From Acinetobacter venetianus RAG-1 = CIP 110063 (GTDB taxonomy: Bacteria; Pseudomonadota; Gammaproteobacteria; Pseudomonadales; Moraxellaceae): DNA of 64,000 bases. The stretch lies in NCBI RefSeq assembly GCF_000368585.1, contig NZ_KB849558.1:972722-1036721 (forward strand), read 5' to 3'. The notes beneath the pieces were generated by a model. That model worked only from the letters and a program-made list of their open reading frames with translations. It made no database searches and was not told the DNA's origin. Below, piece after piece: positions 35,580-43,529 of this stretch. Numbering within the stretch: the first letter of the stretch is position 1; the number at the start of each line of letters is the position of its first letter. Position numbers and translations under genes: made by a program.

Positions 35580-36539
35580 TTAATTAAAAGGTGCAAGACT
35601 TCTTGAGTAAACAGTAACTTGCCTATCTTTTCTCACCATAGAGCTAGTAAATTGGCGTTTCCGTTCGCTTAAAACAACTTCAATTTGAGCAGTGAAATAA
35701 TTTGATTTGCTATCTAACAGCCCTGCAACATCATTTTTTGTCTGATCCTCAACCCCAGAAAAAGCATTTAACTTCCACAAATCATCAACATTATTAAAAT
35801 AAGTTAAATTAGAGAGTTTTGCTTTTAATTCTTGATCGAGTGCGTTTACATCCACTCTTGGATCTATACTTGCCAATAATAAGGCCGATGCAGTATTCAT
35901 GTTGACTTTAGTTTGCTCTGGTAAAGCCGTCACATAAGGCTTAATCAAATCATAGTTTTTACCTTCAAAGCCTTTGACAAGCTTCAACTCATCAACATTA
36001 TGAAACATTGTATTCGATGCCAAATAAGCAGGATTTAAACCTTGATAATAGTTACTCTCAGCCCCCATAGCACCAGTCGTTTCATCATCACTGTCCTGCC
36101 AATCAATTACAGCCTGACTTAATTCTGCTGGAAGCCCAACTCGCTGCAAAAGTTTTTCAAACCAACGCTTGGCTGCTTCATCAACTTTACCATCAGATTT
36201 AACCAAATTATTCAGGTTAAATTTACCAGATTCATCTAATAAACGACCAGATACAGCACCATCTTCAACTGAAAATGGGGGCATAGGCTTTGCCCAATTT
36301 TCCTGTAAATGATCAATACTGCTGCCGTTATCACTGTCTTGAATCAATAACTCAGAAAAAAAAGCTTCAGCACTCTTGGCATATAGTAAAGACTGATCTT
36401 GCCGCATCAAATATCCTGTATTTTCAGCAGTATTTGATTGTCGCTTTGCGATAGTTGCAGCCAAAATAGTCGCTAAAGCAACCATAACCAAAATCGTTAA
36501 TAATGCAACGCCATGTTGTGATTGATTCTTTATCATCAT
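35580..36539 (-). CDS. gspK: Type II secretion minor pseudopilin GspK
   Basis: Largest minor pseudopilin, expected at the tip of the T2SS pseudopilus. The leader is short (cleavage after G10 in SQHG/VALLTILVM) and the mature +5 residue is Thr, not Glu; absence of Glu5 is a known mark of GspK. A membrane helix covers about residues 11-31, then a large helical periplasmic insert typical of GspK, including VDWQDSDDE-like AVIDWQDSDDE and NMNTASALLLASI. 319 residues. Its ATG overlaps the gspJ stop by one base. Unlike GspH, I and J it lacks the long repeated leader. Confidence 0.93.
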   Translation of the reverse strand: MMIKNQSQHGVALLTILVMVALATILAATIAKRQSNTAENTGYLMRQDQSLLYAKSAEAFFSELLIQDSDNGSSIDHLQENWAKPMPPFSVEDGAVSGRLLDESGKFNLNNLVKSDGKVDEAAKRWFEKLLQRVGLPAELSQAVIDWQDSDDETTGAMGAESNYYQGLNPAYLASNTMFHNVDELKLVKGFEGKNYDLIKPYVTALPEQTKVNMNTASALLLASIDPRVDVNALDQELKAKLSNLTYFNNVDDLWKLNAFSGVEDQTKNDVAGLLDSKSNYFTAQIEVVLSERKRQFTSSMVRKDRQVTVYSRSLAPFN

Positions 36540-37276
36540 TATTGACCATCCTGATTGGTACGAAGCAGACTATAAATCCATTCATAATCTGTTCCTGCTA
36601 CCGTAAGCTGGATTTTCAATCCTAATGGTAGCTTTTTTAGTTCTACTACATTATTTGGATCATTGATATTTTCTGGCCATTGGGTTAATTCTTGAGGATT
36701 CAAAACAGTTACTTTAAATTGATCTACATTTTCAAGCAAAGTACTTGAAACAGGTTGAATACGATTTGGGATATTCAAGTTTGAATATTTAAGTCTATAT
36801 ACTTTTTTCTGTGCCGAATCATAACGATACTCTATTCGCTCATAAGGTGACAAACCTTGCTTTAGAGGATCTGAGACACCCGCCTTACTGAACATAAAAC
36901 TTCTATCGTTGAGCACCAAAGCAGCCTGTATTTGCCTCCCATCATTTGCTGTTAAAGGAATAATTTGCAAACTGTCTCTTAAAATTTGCTGATACGCATC
37001 TTGCAATTCAAATAAATGTGTCTCATGTTCAGCATTACGATCTTTGACTTTAAGCAGATAATCAAAAACCTTCCAACCCATCATTGAAAGCACAGCAAAA
37101 ATTGCGATCGCAACCAACAGCTCCACTAAGGTAAATCCTAAAACTGATTTCTGACGAGCAATGCTCGACCTTACTGCAAAGCAGGGAACTAAGCTTCGAG
37201 TGTTTGAATTAACCAAGTCAAACTTTGGTTGAGCACTAGAAACTGATGAAATACCAAACACATTTTTATTATTCAT
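36539..37276 (-). CDS. gspJ: Type II secretion minor pseudopilin GspJ, long leader
   Basis: Minor pseudopilin of 245 residues. The prepilin peptidase site is G47 in VLG/FTLVE (Glu at mature +5), followed by the membrane helix LLVAIAIFAVLSMMGW and a GspJ-type periplasmic domain (MFSKAGVSDP, ERIEYRYDSAQKKVYRL). A 46-residue stretch before the site is far longer than the usual 6-20 residues; it contains NTRSLVPCFAVRSSIAR, which resembles the leaders of GspI and GspH. The ATG overlaps the gspI stop. No ATG lies closer to the cleavage site. Confidence 0.9.
   Translation of the reverse strand: MNNKNVFGISSVSSAQPKFDLVNSNTRSLVPCFAVRSSIARQKSVLGFTLVELLVAIAIFAVLSMMGWKVFDYLLKVKDRNAEHETHLFELQDAYQQILRDSLQIIPLTANDGRQIQAALVLNDRSFMFSKAGVSDPLKQGLSPYERIEYRYDSAQKKVYRLKYSNLNIPNRIQPVSSTLLENVDQFKVTVLNPQELTQWPENINDPNNVVELKKLPLGLKIQLTVAGTDYEWIYSLLRTNQDGQ
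37137..37258 (-). repeat. Palindromic repeat copy in the gspJ leader
   Basis: This in-frame segment is related to those in gspI and gspH. It contains the palindrome CGAGCAATGCTCG (37155-37167) and AAGCTTCGAGTGT (37192-37204), which matches GAAGCTACACTTCGAGTGT in the gspH copy. It is the most diverged copy. Confidence 0.6.
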
Positions 37277-37782
37277 TATGTTCTAGCTTTTGCTGGATAA
37301 TTAAAAAATACAACATTAGTAATTCCCGCTTCTACTTTGCCTTGATCAGCATTAAATAAGCTAACTTGCAGTTCAATACGTTGTATTTTGGGGCTAATCG
37401 TTGATTGTGCTTTTTTATCAATTTGCCACGTTTCACCTTGAGAGGTCACTTGTTTAGATTGAGTTCCATCTAGCCACTCTTGGTTCATTTCCATCGTGGC
37501 AACTTCATTCATAGCAACAAACTGTGCTTTGGTCCGTAAAATTGCATTTGAAGTCGACTGAGTGTATTGCATCGCTATTTTTGTTAAAGCAATTGCTGCG
37601 ACTGCAAAGATAGCCAATGCGACCATAACTTCAAGCAAGGTAAATCCTGAGACACGATTAAATCGAGCAACGCTTGATCGTGTCGCAAGACGAGAAGCTA
37701 TGCTTTGAGTTGCAGGATGAGCCAAACATAATTTCGTCTGAGTACCTGAAAGAACACTATGTTTTGAGTATCTAATTTTCAT
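37276..37782 (-). CDS. gspI: Type II secretion minor pseudopilin GspI, long leader
   Basis: Minor pseudopilin of 168 residues. Cleavage is expected after G46 (RVSG/FTLLE, Glu at mature +5), followed by the membrane helix VMVALAIFAVAAIALTKIA and a small GspI domain (ending VEAGITNVVFF). The 46-residue leader is unusually long and its last 28 residues (from TQSIASR to RVSG) are the same as those of GspH. The gene overlaps the end of gspH by 11 bases and abuts gspJ, so the four pseudopilin genes form one operon, h-i-j-k. Confidence 0.92.
   Translation of the reverse strand: MKIRYSKHSVLSGTQTKLCLAHPATQSIASRLATRSSVARFNRVSGFTLLEVMVALAIFAVAAIALTKIAMQYTQSTSNAILRTKAQFVAMNEVATMEMNQEWLDGTQSKQVTSQGETWQIDKKAQSTISPKIQRIELQVSLFNADQGKVEAGITNVVFFNYPAKART
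37636..37770 (-). repeat. Palindromic repeat copy in the gspI leader
   Basis: 81 bases at 37636-37716 match 38282-38362 in gspH with five substitutions (94% identity). The imperfect palindrome TCGAGCAACGCTTGA (37663-37677) lies within. The remainder, to 37770, matches the distal gspH copy more loosely (ACTCAGACGAAATT on the coding strand against ACCCAGACAAAATT). Confidence 0.85.
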
Positions 37783-38638
37783 TTACTTTACCCAAGTGAT
37801 CTAACTCGAATTCGTGCCCAATTGCTTGTTGCTGATAATAAAACTGAATCCGAACAGGTTTAACCTCACCATTGCCAAGCCAAATTAACTGAGGTGCCTT
37901 ACCACCCAACAAATCTTCATTGTTAGCTTTTGGATAACTCTCATTATCCAGACTTTCAATGCTAAATGAAACTTGCTCAGGTAGCTGACGTGTTTTGAAT
38001 TCTACATAAGGCTGCCAAGTCCGATCTTCTTGTTGAATTTGTTCTTTGCTCTGATCGTGATATTCAAACAAATTATAGCTAAACGGTGCGACATCAGTCG
38101 CATTCTGTGTATTTAAAGCAAATACCTTAGCTTGATCCGTTGCTTCTTTATTAATCTTTTTTAGATCTAAAATAAACATCTCACGGGCTTGCATCGCTCT
38201 ACGCTGGTCAACACCACCAATATTCAATACAACCAAAGATGCCATAATCGTCATGATCACAATAACGACCATAACCTCAATCAAGGTAAATCCTGAGACA
38301 CGATTAAATCGAGCAACGCTCGATCGCGTCGCAAGTCGAGAAGCTATACTTTGAGTTACAGGCTTAGTTAAACGTTTCTCCCTGAAAAGCCCAGCTTCGC
38401 AAGAAGGCAAAGCTCTATGCTCGAAGTGAGCAAATTTTCGTCGAACAACGCGCGGTTCTACCGCACAAGAAGCTACACTTCGAGTGTGAGGATGAACAAG
38501 ATGAAATTTTGTCTGGGTATTAGACATAGAACTATGCTCAGGGTTGACGCATTTAAATCGAGCATAGCTTGAAACTTTAGCAAACCGAGAAATAAGATGT
38601 CGTTTGCTTCTTTGTCGACTATGCTGCGAGCAGTTCAT
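37772..38638 (-). CDS. gspH: Type II secretion minor pseudopilin GspH with a 116-residue leader
   Basis: Minor pseudopilin with the cleavage site RVSG/FTLIE and membrane helix VMVVIVIMTIMASLVVLNI, then a GspH-type domain (ARE-rich helix, KAPQLIWLGNGEVKPVRIQF). From ATG 38638 the product has 288 residues, with the cleaved Gly at 116; the mature part, about 172, is normal for GspH. The leader is basic, with Arg, Ser, His and Cys, and is made of repeated segments. ATG 38527 is an alternative, still leaving 79 leader residues. No ATG, GTG or TTG codon lies in the last 26 leader residues. It begins 12 bases after the tetR stop. Confidence 0.82.
   Translation of the reverse strand: MNCSQHSRQRSKRHLISRFAKVSSYARFKCVNPEHSSMSNTQTKFHLVHPHTRSVASCAVEPRVVRRKFAHFEHRALPSCEAGLFREKRLTKPVTQSIASRLATRSSVARFNRVSGFTLIEVMVVIVIMTIMASLVVLNIGGVDQRRAMQAREMFILDLKKINKEATDQAKVFALNTQNATDVAPFSYNLFEYHDQSKEQIQQEDRTWQPYVEFKTRQLPEQVSFSIESLDNESYPKANNEDLLGGKAPQLIWLGNGEVKPVRIQFYYQQQAIGHEFELDHLGKVNEN
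38282..38620 (-). repeat. Tandem palindromic repeats in the gspH leader
   Basis: At least two repeat units in frame. Palindromes seen: ATCGAGCAACGCTCGAT (38308-38324), GCGGTTCTACCGC (38452-38464) and ACACTTCGAGTGT (38475-38487). The phrase GCTCGATTTAA on the coding strand occurs twice (38306-38316 and 38553-38563) with matching flanks. No stop codon interrupts the frame. Confidence 0.8.
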
Positions 38639-38650
38639 TGTATTGACCAA

Positions 38651-39265
38651 CTATGTCGTAATTGTTTCAAGTTGCTTCGGCATGGCTAAAGCTTGTTCGA
38701 TATATGCAACTCGCAGAGTATCTCTTGAACCAAGATAACGCTGGTAAAAACTTGAATTGAGAATAACGGCAGCGCCATAAGTCAAAGACCAAATGGATGC
38801 TAAATAATCACGCGTTGTCATCGTACTATTAATATCCAACAAATAGCTTTCTGTCATACGAATAATAATACGCAAACGCTGACGACGAACTTTATATAAC
38901 TCACTAAATAATAGCTGTATACCTTGACCTGTTGTCGATAAACGCTCTTCTATCTGATGAAATAATGCTGTGCGTTCAGGATGATGTAAATGATGCAACA
39001 TAAAGAAAGCCAAATGTTCAGGAAAACTTTTTTCAGTGTCCTGAATCATTTCCAAAAGCATTCGCTCATTACGAATGATTAACAACATATACAATTCATC
39101 TTTACTTTGAAAGTGTTTGTATAATGTGCCTTTGGCAAGATCTAACTCTGCTGCAAGAGCATCCAAGGTCATGCCTGCTTCACCATTTTCTAATAGGAGT
39201 TGCTCAGCGATTTGAAAAATTAATACTTCTCGTGCTCTAAACTGAGCTTGACGATCCATTTTCAC
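38651..39265 (-). CDS. TetR-family transcriptional regulator
   Basis: A 204-residue TetR-type repressor. The helix-turn-helix is at about residues 30-56 (MTLDALAAELDLAKGTLYKHFQSKDEL), and the remainder is the helical ligand-binding and dimer domain. The start is GTG 39265, with GAGAG seven bases upstream; ATG 39259 is also possible. It lies between tatD and gspH on one strand, with gaps of 34 and 12 bases, so it is in a tatD-tetR-gspHIJK string. Its target is not evident; self-control of this string is possible. Confidence 0.88.
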   Translation of the reverse strand: MKMDRQAQFRAREVLIFQIAEQLLLENGEAGMTLDALAAELDLAKGTLYKHFQSKDELYMLLIIRNERMLLEMIQDTEKSFPEHLAFFMLHHLHHPERTALFHQIEERLSTTGQGIQLLFSELYKVRRQRLRIIIRMTESYLLDINSTMTTRDYLASIWSLTYGAAVILNSSFYQRYLGSRDTLRVAYIEQALAMPKQLETITT

Positions 39266-39299
39266 GTGATAACTCTCTTCCTAGTACAACAATAACCGT

Positions 39300-40073
39300 T
39301 TATTTCAAATTTAAGAGATTCTCGAAATTTTGTGTGGTAATCATACCAATCTCTTCAAGCGATTTATCATATACATCACTTAGTGCTTTTGCTACATAAG
39401 GAACATATTTTGGTTCATTCGTTTTACCGCGATATGGCACAGGTGCTAAATAAGGACTATCTGTTTCTATTAGCACTCGATCAAGTGGTACTTGTTTTGC
39501 AACATCTCGCAAATCTTGGGCATTTTTAAATGAAATAATCCCAGAGAAAGAAATATAGTAGCCACAATCCAACACAGCTTTGGCTGTTTCCCAGTCTTCA
39601 GTGAAGCAATGTAAAATACCATGTGTCGATTGTTCAGTTCTAATGATATCAACAGTATCGTGTTTAGCTGATCGGGTGTGTACAACAACTGGTTTCTTTA
39701 CTATTTTTGAAGCCTGTATATGACGAGCAAAGCATTGTTTTTGTTCTGTAATAAAATCTGTACTGTGATAATAATCCAAGCCAGTTTCACCTAGCGCCCA
39801 AACTTTTTCAGATTGGGCTAGTTCAACCAAATAGTCTGTTGTTGCTCTTGTCATCACATGATCATCTTCACAAGGATGCACGCCTACGGTATATCCAACA
39901 TCGTGATGACGAGATGCGATTTCTGCCAATTTAATATGATCATCAAGATCAACTGAAATCCCCATGAACTTCGAAACACCTGCAAGTCGAGCTTGTTCAA
40001 GTGCTTGATCTAAGTTTCCTTCATAAGGACTTAAATCCAACATGGTTAAATGGCAATGCGTATCAACAAACAC
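39300..40073 (-). CDS. TatD-family metal-dependent DNase
   Basis: A 257-residue TIM-barrel metal hydrolase of the TatD/YcfH group. Metal ligands: VDTHCH at 3-8, Glu in GETGLDYYH (about 96-104), His in VVHTRSAKHDT, His in GILHCFT, and Asp in ETDSPYLAP near residue 205. The start is GTG 40073 with AGGA nine bases upstream. Enzymes of this group are 3'-5' exonucleases or deoxyribonucleases. It follows pilZ by 25 bases, the conserved holB-pilZ-tatD order. Confidence 0.93.
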   Translation of the reverse strand: MFVDTHCHLTMLDLSPYEGNLDQALEQARLAGVSKFMGISVDLDDHIKLAEIASRHHDVGYTVGVHPCEDDHVMTRATTDYLVELAQSEKVWALGETGLDYYHSTDFITEQKQCFARHIQASKIVKKPVVVHTRSAKHDTVDIIRTEQSTHGILHCFTEDWETAKAVLDCGYYISFSGIISFKNAQDLRDVAKQVPLDRVLIETDSPYLAPVPYRGKTNEPKYVPYVAKALSDVYDKSLEEIGMITTQNFENLLNLK

Positions 40074-40098
40074 TATTTTTTCCTATCTACGACTATAA

Positions 40099-40443
40099 TT
40101 ACATTGTATAACTTGGGCGATCTAAAGCCTTAGATCCTGCCAACAATTTTTCAGCTTCATTTTTATAATACACACCTTTTTCTCCCACAAGCTGGATTGC
40201 AAAGCCTTGTGGTTTAAAATGAGTATGTTTTTGAGAAATCCAAATTACTTTCCCTGTGAGTGGTATTTTCTGAGATTGTTCTGGTAAGGTCGCCAGCACG
40301 AAAACTTCTTGCCCCATTTTCACAGCTTGTTTAGTTGGAACAAATAAACCTCCGCCTTGAACAAAAGGCATATAGCTAGATTGCAAGGTTGCTTTATCAG
40401 GAATATTTACCTGTATAATCCCACCCATCATTTGCGGCTGCAT
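40099..40443 (-). CDS. pilZ: PilZ domain protein, type IV pilus assembly
   Basis: A 114-residue PilZ protein of the type IV pilus kind. It begins GGIIQVNIPDKATLQSSYMPFVQGGGLFVPT, as in Pseudomonas PilZ, which does not bind cyclic di-GMP and lacks the RxxxR motif; the corresponding Arg residues are also missing here. It is needed for pilus assembly with PilB and FimX in studied species. Neighbour order holB-pilZ-tatD is conserved. An inverted repeat lies 58-90 bases upstream. Confidence 0.92.
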   Translation of the reverse strand: MQPQMMGGIIQVNIPDKATLQSSYMPFVQGGGLFVPTKQAVKMGQEVFVLATLPEQSQKIPLTGKVIWISQKHTHFKPQGFAIQLVGEKGVYYKNEAEKLLAGSKALDRPSYTM

Positions 40444-40702
40444 AACATTCCCCTGTTAAATTTAAACTTAAATCATTCTTATATAACTAAATATTCTAAA
40501 AATCGATCAAATATATATTCCATTTGATTGATTATGAATAATCAGATTGCAAAAAACCGTAGACAAAAATTACGTTATTTCTTGATTTGATTATAAGAAA
40601 CATTAGATGAAACAACAAACAATGTTTTGCATCTAACTCCCTCATCAAACTGCATATGCACAGCAATTAAACACATATTTTTCATAACACATCTAGTGAA
40701 AT
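40444..40702 (-). other. Promoter region of the pilZ-tatD-tetR-gspHIJK string
   Basis: With the holB terminator this gap is 312 bases. It has no reading frame of note, and is AT-rich. The only structured element is the inverted repeat at 40501-40533, described separately. It is the last sizeable gap before gspK, so transcription of the seven genes probably starts here. Confidence 0.5.
40501..40533. promoter_or_regulatory. Inverted repeat upstream of pilZ, operator candidate
   Basis: AATCGATCAAAT (40501-40512) and ATTTGATTGATT (40522-40533) pair at 11 of 12 positions around a nine-base centre. The size and shape suit a dimeric regulator such as the downstream TetR protein; no binding data are available from sequence. 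Confidence 0.45.
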
Positions 40703-40726
40703 AAAAAACAGAGCCTATGCTCTGTT
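40703..40726 (-). terminator. Rho-independent terminator of holB
   Basis: Eight-base stem AACAGAGC (40707-40714) with GCTCTGTT (40719-40726), loop CTAT; on the minus strand a T-run follows. It ends the envelope operon before pilZ. Confidence 0.88.
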
Positions 40727-40755
40727 CTTATTTAACAACTCATAACACAATCATT

Positions 40756-41736
40756 CTAGGAAACATTCATAAGTTGGATAAATAACTCATCCATAACCAA
40801 TTGAGTTTGAACATTTTGCTCTACCATCAGCTTTTTATGTTGTAAATCACTATAAATCTCAAAAAGTTTTTCTAAATCATAGCATTCGGCTAATGCTTGA
40901 AAATCCAAATCATAGTTACGCGTTGATTGATTGAGCTTCAAACTAATCAAATCACCTAGCAGATATTCAAACATGGTGACAAACTCTGAGAAATTCAGCT
41001 CTTTAGACCACTTAGCAGAATAGTTCAAAGGCATATTTTTTTCAGAGACTAGTTTCAGCCAATCACTTAAAAAGTTACTTCGCTTAGAAAGCCATTCACT
41101 TTGTTGAAGTTCGATTGCGCTTAATGGCATATCATTTGCCAAATTTAGTAGCAATGAAACTTGCTCTGCGGAAATATCTGGTAATTGCTGCTGAACAAAC
41201 TGCTGAGCATCCTGAATCGTTAAACGATCTAAAGCAAAATGCTGTAGACGACTACGAATCGTCGCCGGTAATTTTAAATAGTGATCTGCTAACAGAATAA
41301 GAACAACGCGCTCACCAGGTTCTTCCAATGTTTTTAGTAAAGCATTAGAGGATGCAATATTGAGTGCTTCAGCTGGTTCGATCACAACCACACGCCAGCC
41401 CTCACCGGTTTGTTGAACAAATGGAAGTAAATCTCGAATTTTTTCGATTTTTATTTTCGCATTTTGTTTCTTATTTTCTTCATCTGTTGTGATGTGAACA
41501 TAATTAGGATGTGTATCCGATTTCAACCACTGACAGCTACTACACTCACCACACGCTGATTGAGCTTTTTTATTTAAACACAGCACCCAAGCGACAAAAC
41601 GTTGTGCAAACTCTCGTTTTGCACAGCCTTCCTTGCCATAGAAAAGTAAGCCATGCCCAATATCGGGAAAACGTGTTGTTAACAGCTCCCAAGTTTGTTC
41701 ATGCCAAGGATAAATCATCGGATGTAAATCGACCAT
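40756..41736 (-). CDS. holB: DNA polymerase III delta' subunit
   Basis: Clamp-loader subunit of 326 residues. Visible: a degenerate P-loop (LFYGKEGCAKREFA, not able to hydrolyse ATP as usual in delta'), the zinc-binding CGECSSC region with an earlier Cys (CLNKKAQSACGECSSC), then NALLKTLEEPGERVVLILLAD and the SRC-equivalent RSRLQHFALDRL. It starts six bases after kdsB and is the last gene of the run before a terminator. Confidence 0.95.
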   Translation of the reverse strand: MVDLHPMIYPWHEQTWELLTTRFPDIGHGLLFYGKEGCAKREFAQRFVAWVLCLNKKAQSACGECSSCQWLKSDTHPNYVHITTDEENKKQNAKIKIEKIRDLLPFVQQTGEGWRVVVIEPAEALNIASSNALLKTLEEPGERVVLILLADHYLKLPATIRSRLQHFALDRLTIQDAQQFVQQQLPDISAEQVSLLLNLANDMPLSAIELQQSEWLSKRSNFLSDWLKLVSEKNMPLNYSAKWSKELNFSEFVTMFEYLLGDLISLKLNQSTRNYDLDFQALAECYDLEKLFEIYSDLQHKKLMVEQNVQTQLVMDELFIQLMNVS

Positions 41737-41742
41737 TATATA

Positions 41743-42504
41743 TTATTCAAATAAGCTTACAGGCATTGCATTTAGACGATCTAAATCAGCTTGCGTATCT
41801 ACGCCAGGTGGTAAGTTAGCCTCAGCTACGGCTATTGCAATACGATGACCATTCTCTAATACACGTAGCTGCTCTAAACTTTCTAACTTTTCAAGCTTAC
41901 CTTGATCCCAAGTTACATATTCTTGTAGTAACTTCACACGATAGGCATATAAGCCTAAATGACGAAATGCTTGATCATGTAGTTTAGCTTCTGTTTCTTT
42001 TGCACCATCACGATCATAAGGAATAGTTGCTCGACTAAAATACAATGCTTCATTACGATTGCTCATGACAACTTTTACAATGCTATCACGGTGAAACTCA
42101 TCCAGACTATGGATCGACTCGCACAAAGTAGACATCGAACATTGTGGATTATCAACCAAGAGCTGAGATACTTGTTGTACTAGTTGTGCAGGTAATAATG
42201 GTTCATCACCTTGTACATTGACAATAATATCATCCTGCGCCCAGCCTTTTAGACGAGCAACTTCACTGAGACGATCTGTACCAGAAGGATGATCCGCACT
42301 TGTTAATACAACATCTACCCCCTCTGCACGACAAACTTCTGCAATTCGCTCATCATCCGTAGCAACACACAAATCATCAAACCCTGCTACTTTTTTAGCT
42401 TGATCCACCACACGTAAAATCATTGGACGACCATGAATTAGTAATAATGGCTTCGCTGGCAAACGTGAACTCGCAAAACGAGCAGGAATAACAATATGTT
42501 TCAT
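41743..42504 (-). CDS. kdsB: CMP-Kdo synthetase (3-deoxy-manno-octulosonate cytidylyltransferase)
   Basis: Activates Kdo with CTP for the LPS core. The 253-residue enzyme starts [18 protein letters not shown] (nucleotide-binding), then [24 protein letters not shown] and [11 protein letters not shown], and later [12 protein letters not shown] and HLGLYAYR, all characteristic of KdsB. It follows lpxK by nine bases, as in Pseudomonas and other relatives, placing LPS sugar and lipid A steps in one operon. Confidence 0.97.
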   Translation of the reverse strand: MKHIVIPARFASSRLPAKPLLLIHGRPMILRVVDQAKKVAGFDDLCVATDDERIAEVCRAEGVDVVLTSADHPSGTDRLSEVARLKGWAQDDIIVNVQGDEPLLPAQLVQQVSQLLVDNPQCSMSTLCESIHSLDEFHRDSIVKVVMSNRNEALYFSRATIPYDRDGAKETEAKLHDQAFRHLGLYAYRVKLLQEYVTWDQGKLEKLESLEQLRVLENGHRIAIAVAEANLPPGVDTQADLDRLNAMPVSLFE

Positions 42505-42513
42505 GATAGTGCT

Positions 42514-43527
42514 CTAAAAAAATTGAATACCGACTTGTTGTAATTGTTGTTTCAACAACTCATAACAATCGGATGATAGAACTGCTTCAACAGGAACAAC
42601 CCAAATCGGGATATTAAAATTAGGGTTTTGTGATAATAATGCCTTAAATTTCACAGCATCTTTTTCAGTCGTAATGATTGCATCCTGATTATCAAAAGTT
42701 AAGTCTGAAATCTCATAATCATGGTGATCTGGAAATTCATGTGCTTGGTACTGAATCACGCCAATTTGACTCAATGTTTGATAAAAACGTTCAGGAAAAC
42801 CTATTCCTACGACAGCATTAAAATATTTTTCTCGGTCAAACAAAACAGAATCAAGATTTTTATTTAACAGATAAGGCAAGCCTATTTGTAAATGCATATT
42901 ATTGGAAACTTGAGCAGCTTTAGCTTTGGTATGGTAAATAACAGTACTATGCGATAAACGAGCTTTTGGTTCACGCAAATAACCTTCAGGTAATAATCTT
43001 TCATTACCCAAACCTCGATTCTGATCTAGCACGATCCATTCAATCTGACGATCAAGTGCCCAATGCTGAAGACCATCATCACTAATAATCAAATCTAATG
43101 TATGAGATTGCAATAACAACTCTATAGAGGCTTGGCGATTAGGCCCAACAGCCATAGGCACACTGGTAGACTGTACAATCAATGCTGGCTCATCCCCAAC
43201 AGTATCTGGTTCTGATAAACGATTAACCAATGCTGGGAAAGGCCCTTGCCCCCCATAACCACGACTGATCACGCCAACGCGGATATTATGCTGTTGTAAA
43301 TGCTTAACCAACTGAATTAATAAAGGTGTTTTACCACTACCGCCTACAGTAATATTACCAATCACCATCACTGGTACTGGCGCTTTATAAACAGTTTTAA
43401 TGCCAGATTTATACAGAGATTTATTCAGATTAAATCCGAGTCGATACAACCATGACAATGGACGCAACACAATTAACCATGAGGCTTGTTTATTCCAAGC
43501 ATCCTGTATATGTTGCGCTAAAGACAT
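42514..43527 (-). CDS. lpxK: Tetraacyldisaccharide 4'-kinase
   Basis: Adds the 4'-phosphate to the lipid A precursor at the inner membrane. The 337-residue protein has the membrane-associated N-terminus and the P-loop GNITVGGSGKTPL (about residues 56-68), VISRGYGGQGP, the DDGLQHW catalytic motif (about 152-158) and TTEKDAVKF. It lies between msbA (two-base gap) and kdsB. Confidence 0.97.
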   Translation of the reverse strand: MSLAQHIQDAWNKQASWLIVLRPLSWLYRLGFNLNKSLYKSGIKTVYKAPVPVMVIGNITVGGSGKTPLLIQLVKHLQQHNIRVGVISRGYGGQGPFPALVNRLSEPDTVGDEPALIVQSTSVPMAVGPNRQASIELLLQSHTLDLIISDDGLQHWALDRQIEWIVLDQNRGLGNERLLPEGYLREPKARLSHSTVIYHTKAKAAQVSNNMHLQIGLPYLLNKNLDSVLFDREKYFNAVVGIGFPERFYQTLSQIGVIQYQAHEFPDHHDYEISDLTFDNQDAIITTEKDAVKFKALLSQNPNFNIPIWVVPVEAVLSSDCYELLKQQLQQVGIQFF

Positions 43528-43529
43528 CC

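Noticed and set aside
39256-39273. TTTTCACGTGATAA at the tetR start, resembling half of a parS site
   Set aside because: Only about 11 of 16 positions fit the consensus TGTTTCACGTGAAACA, and it overlaps a start codon; chance is likely.
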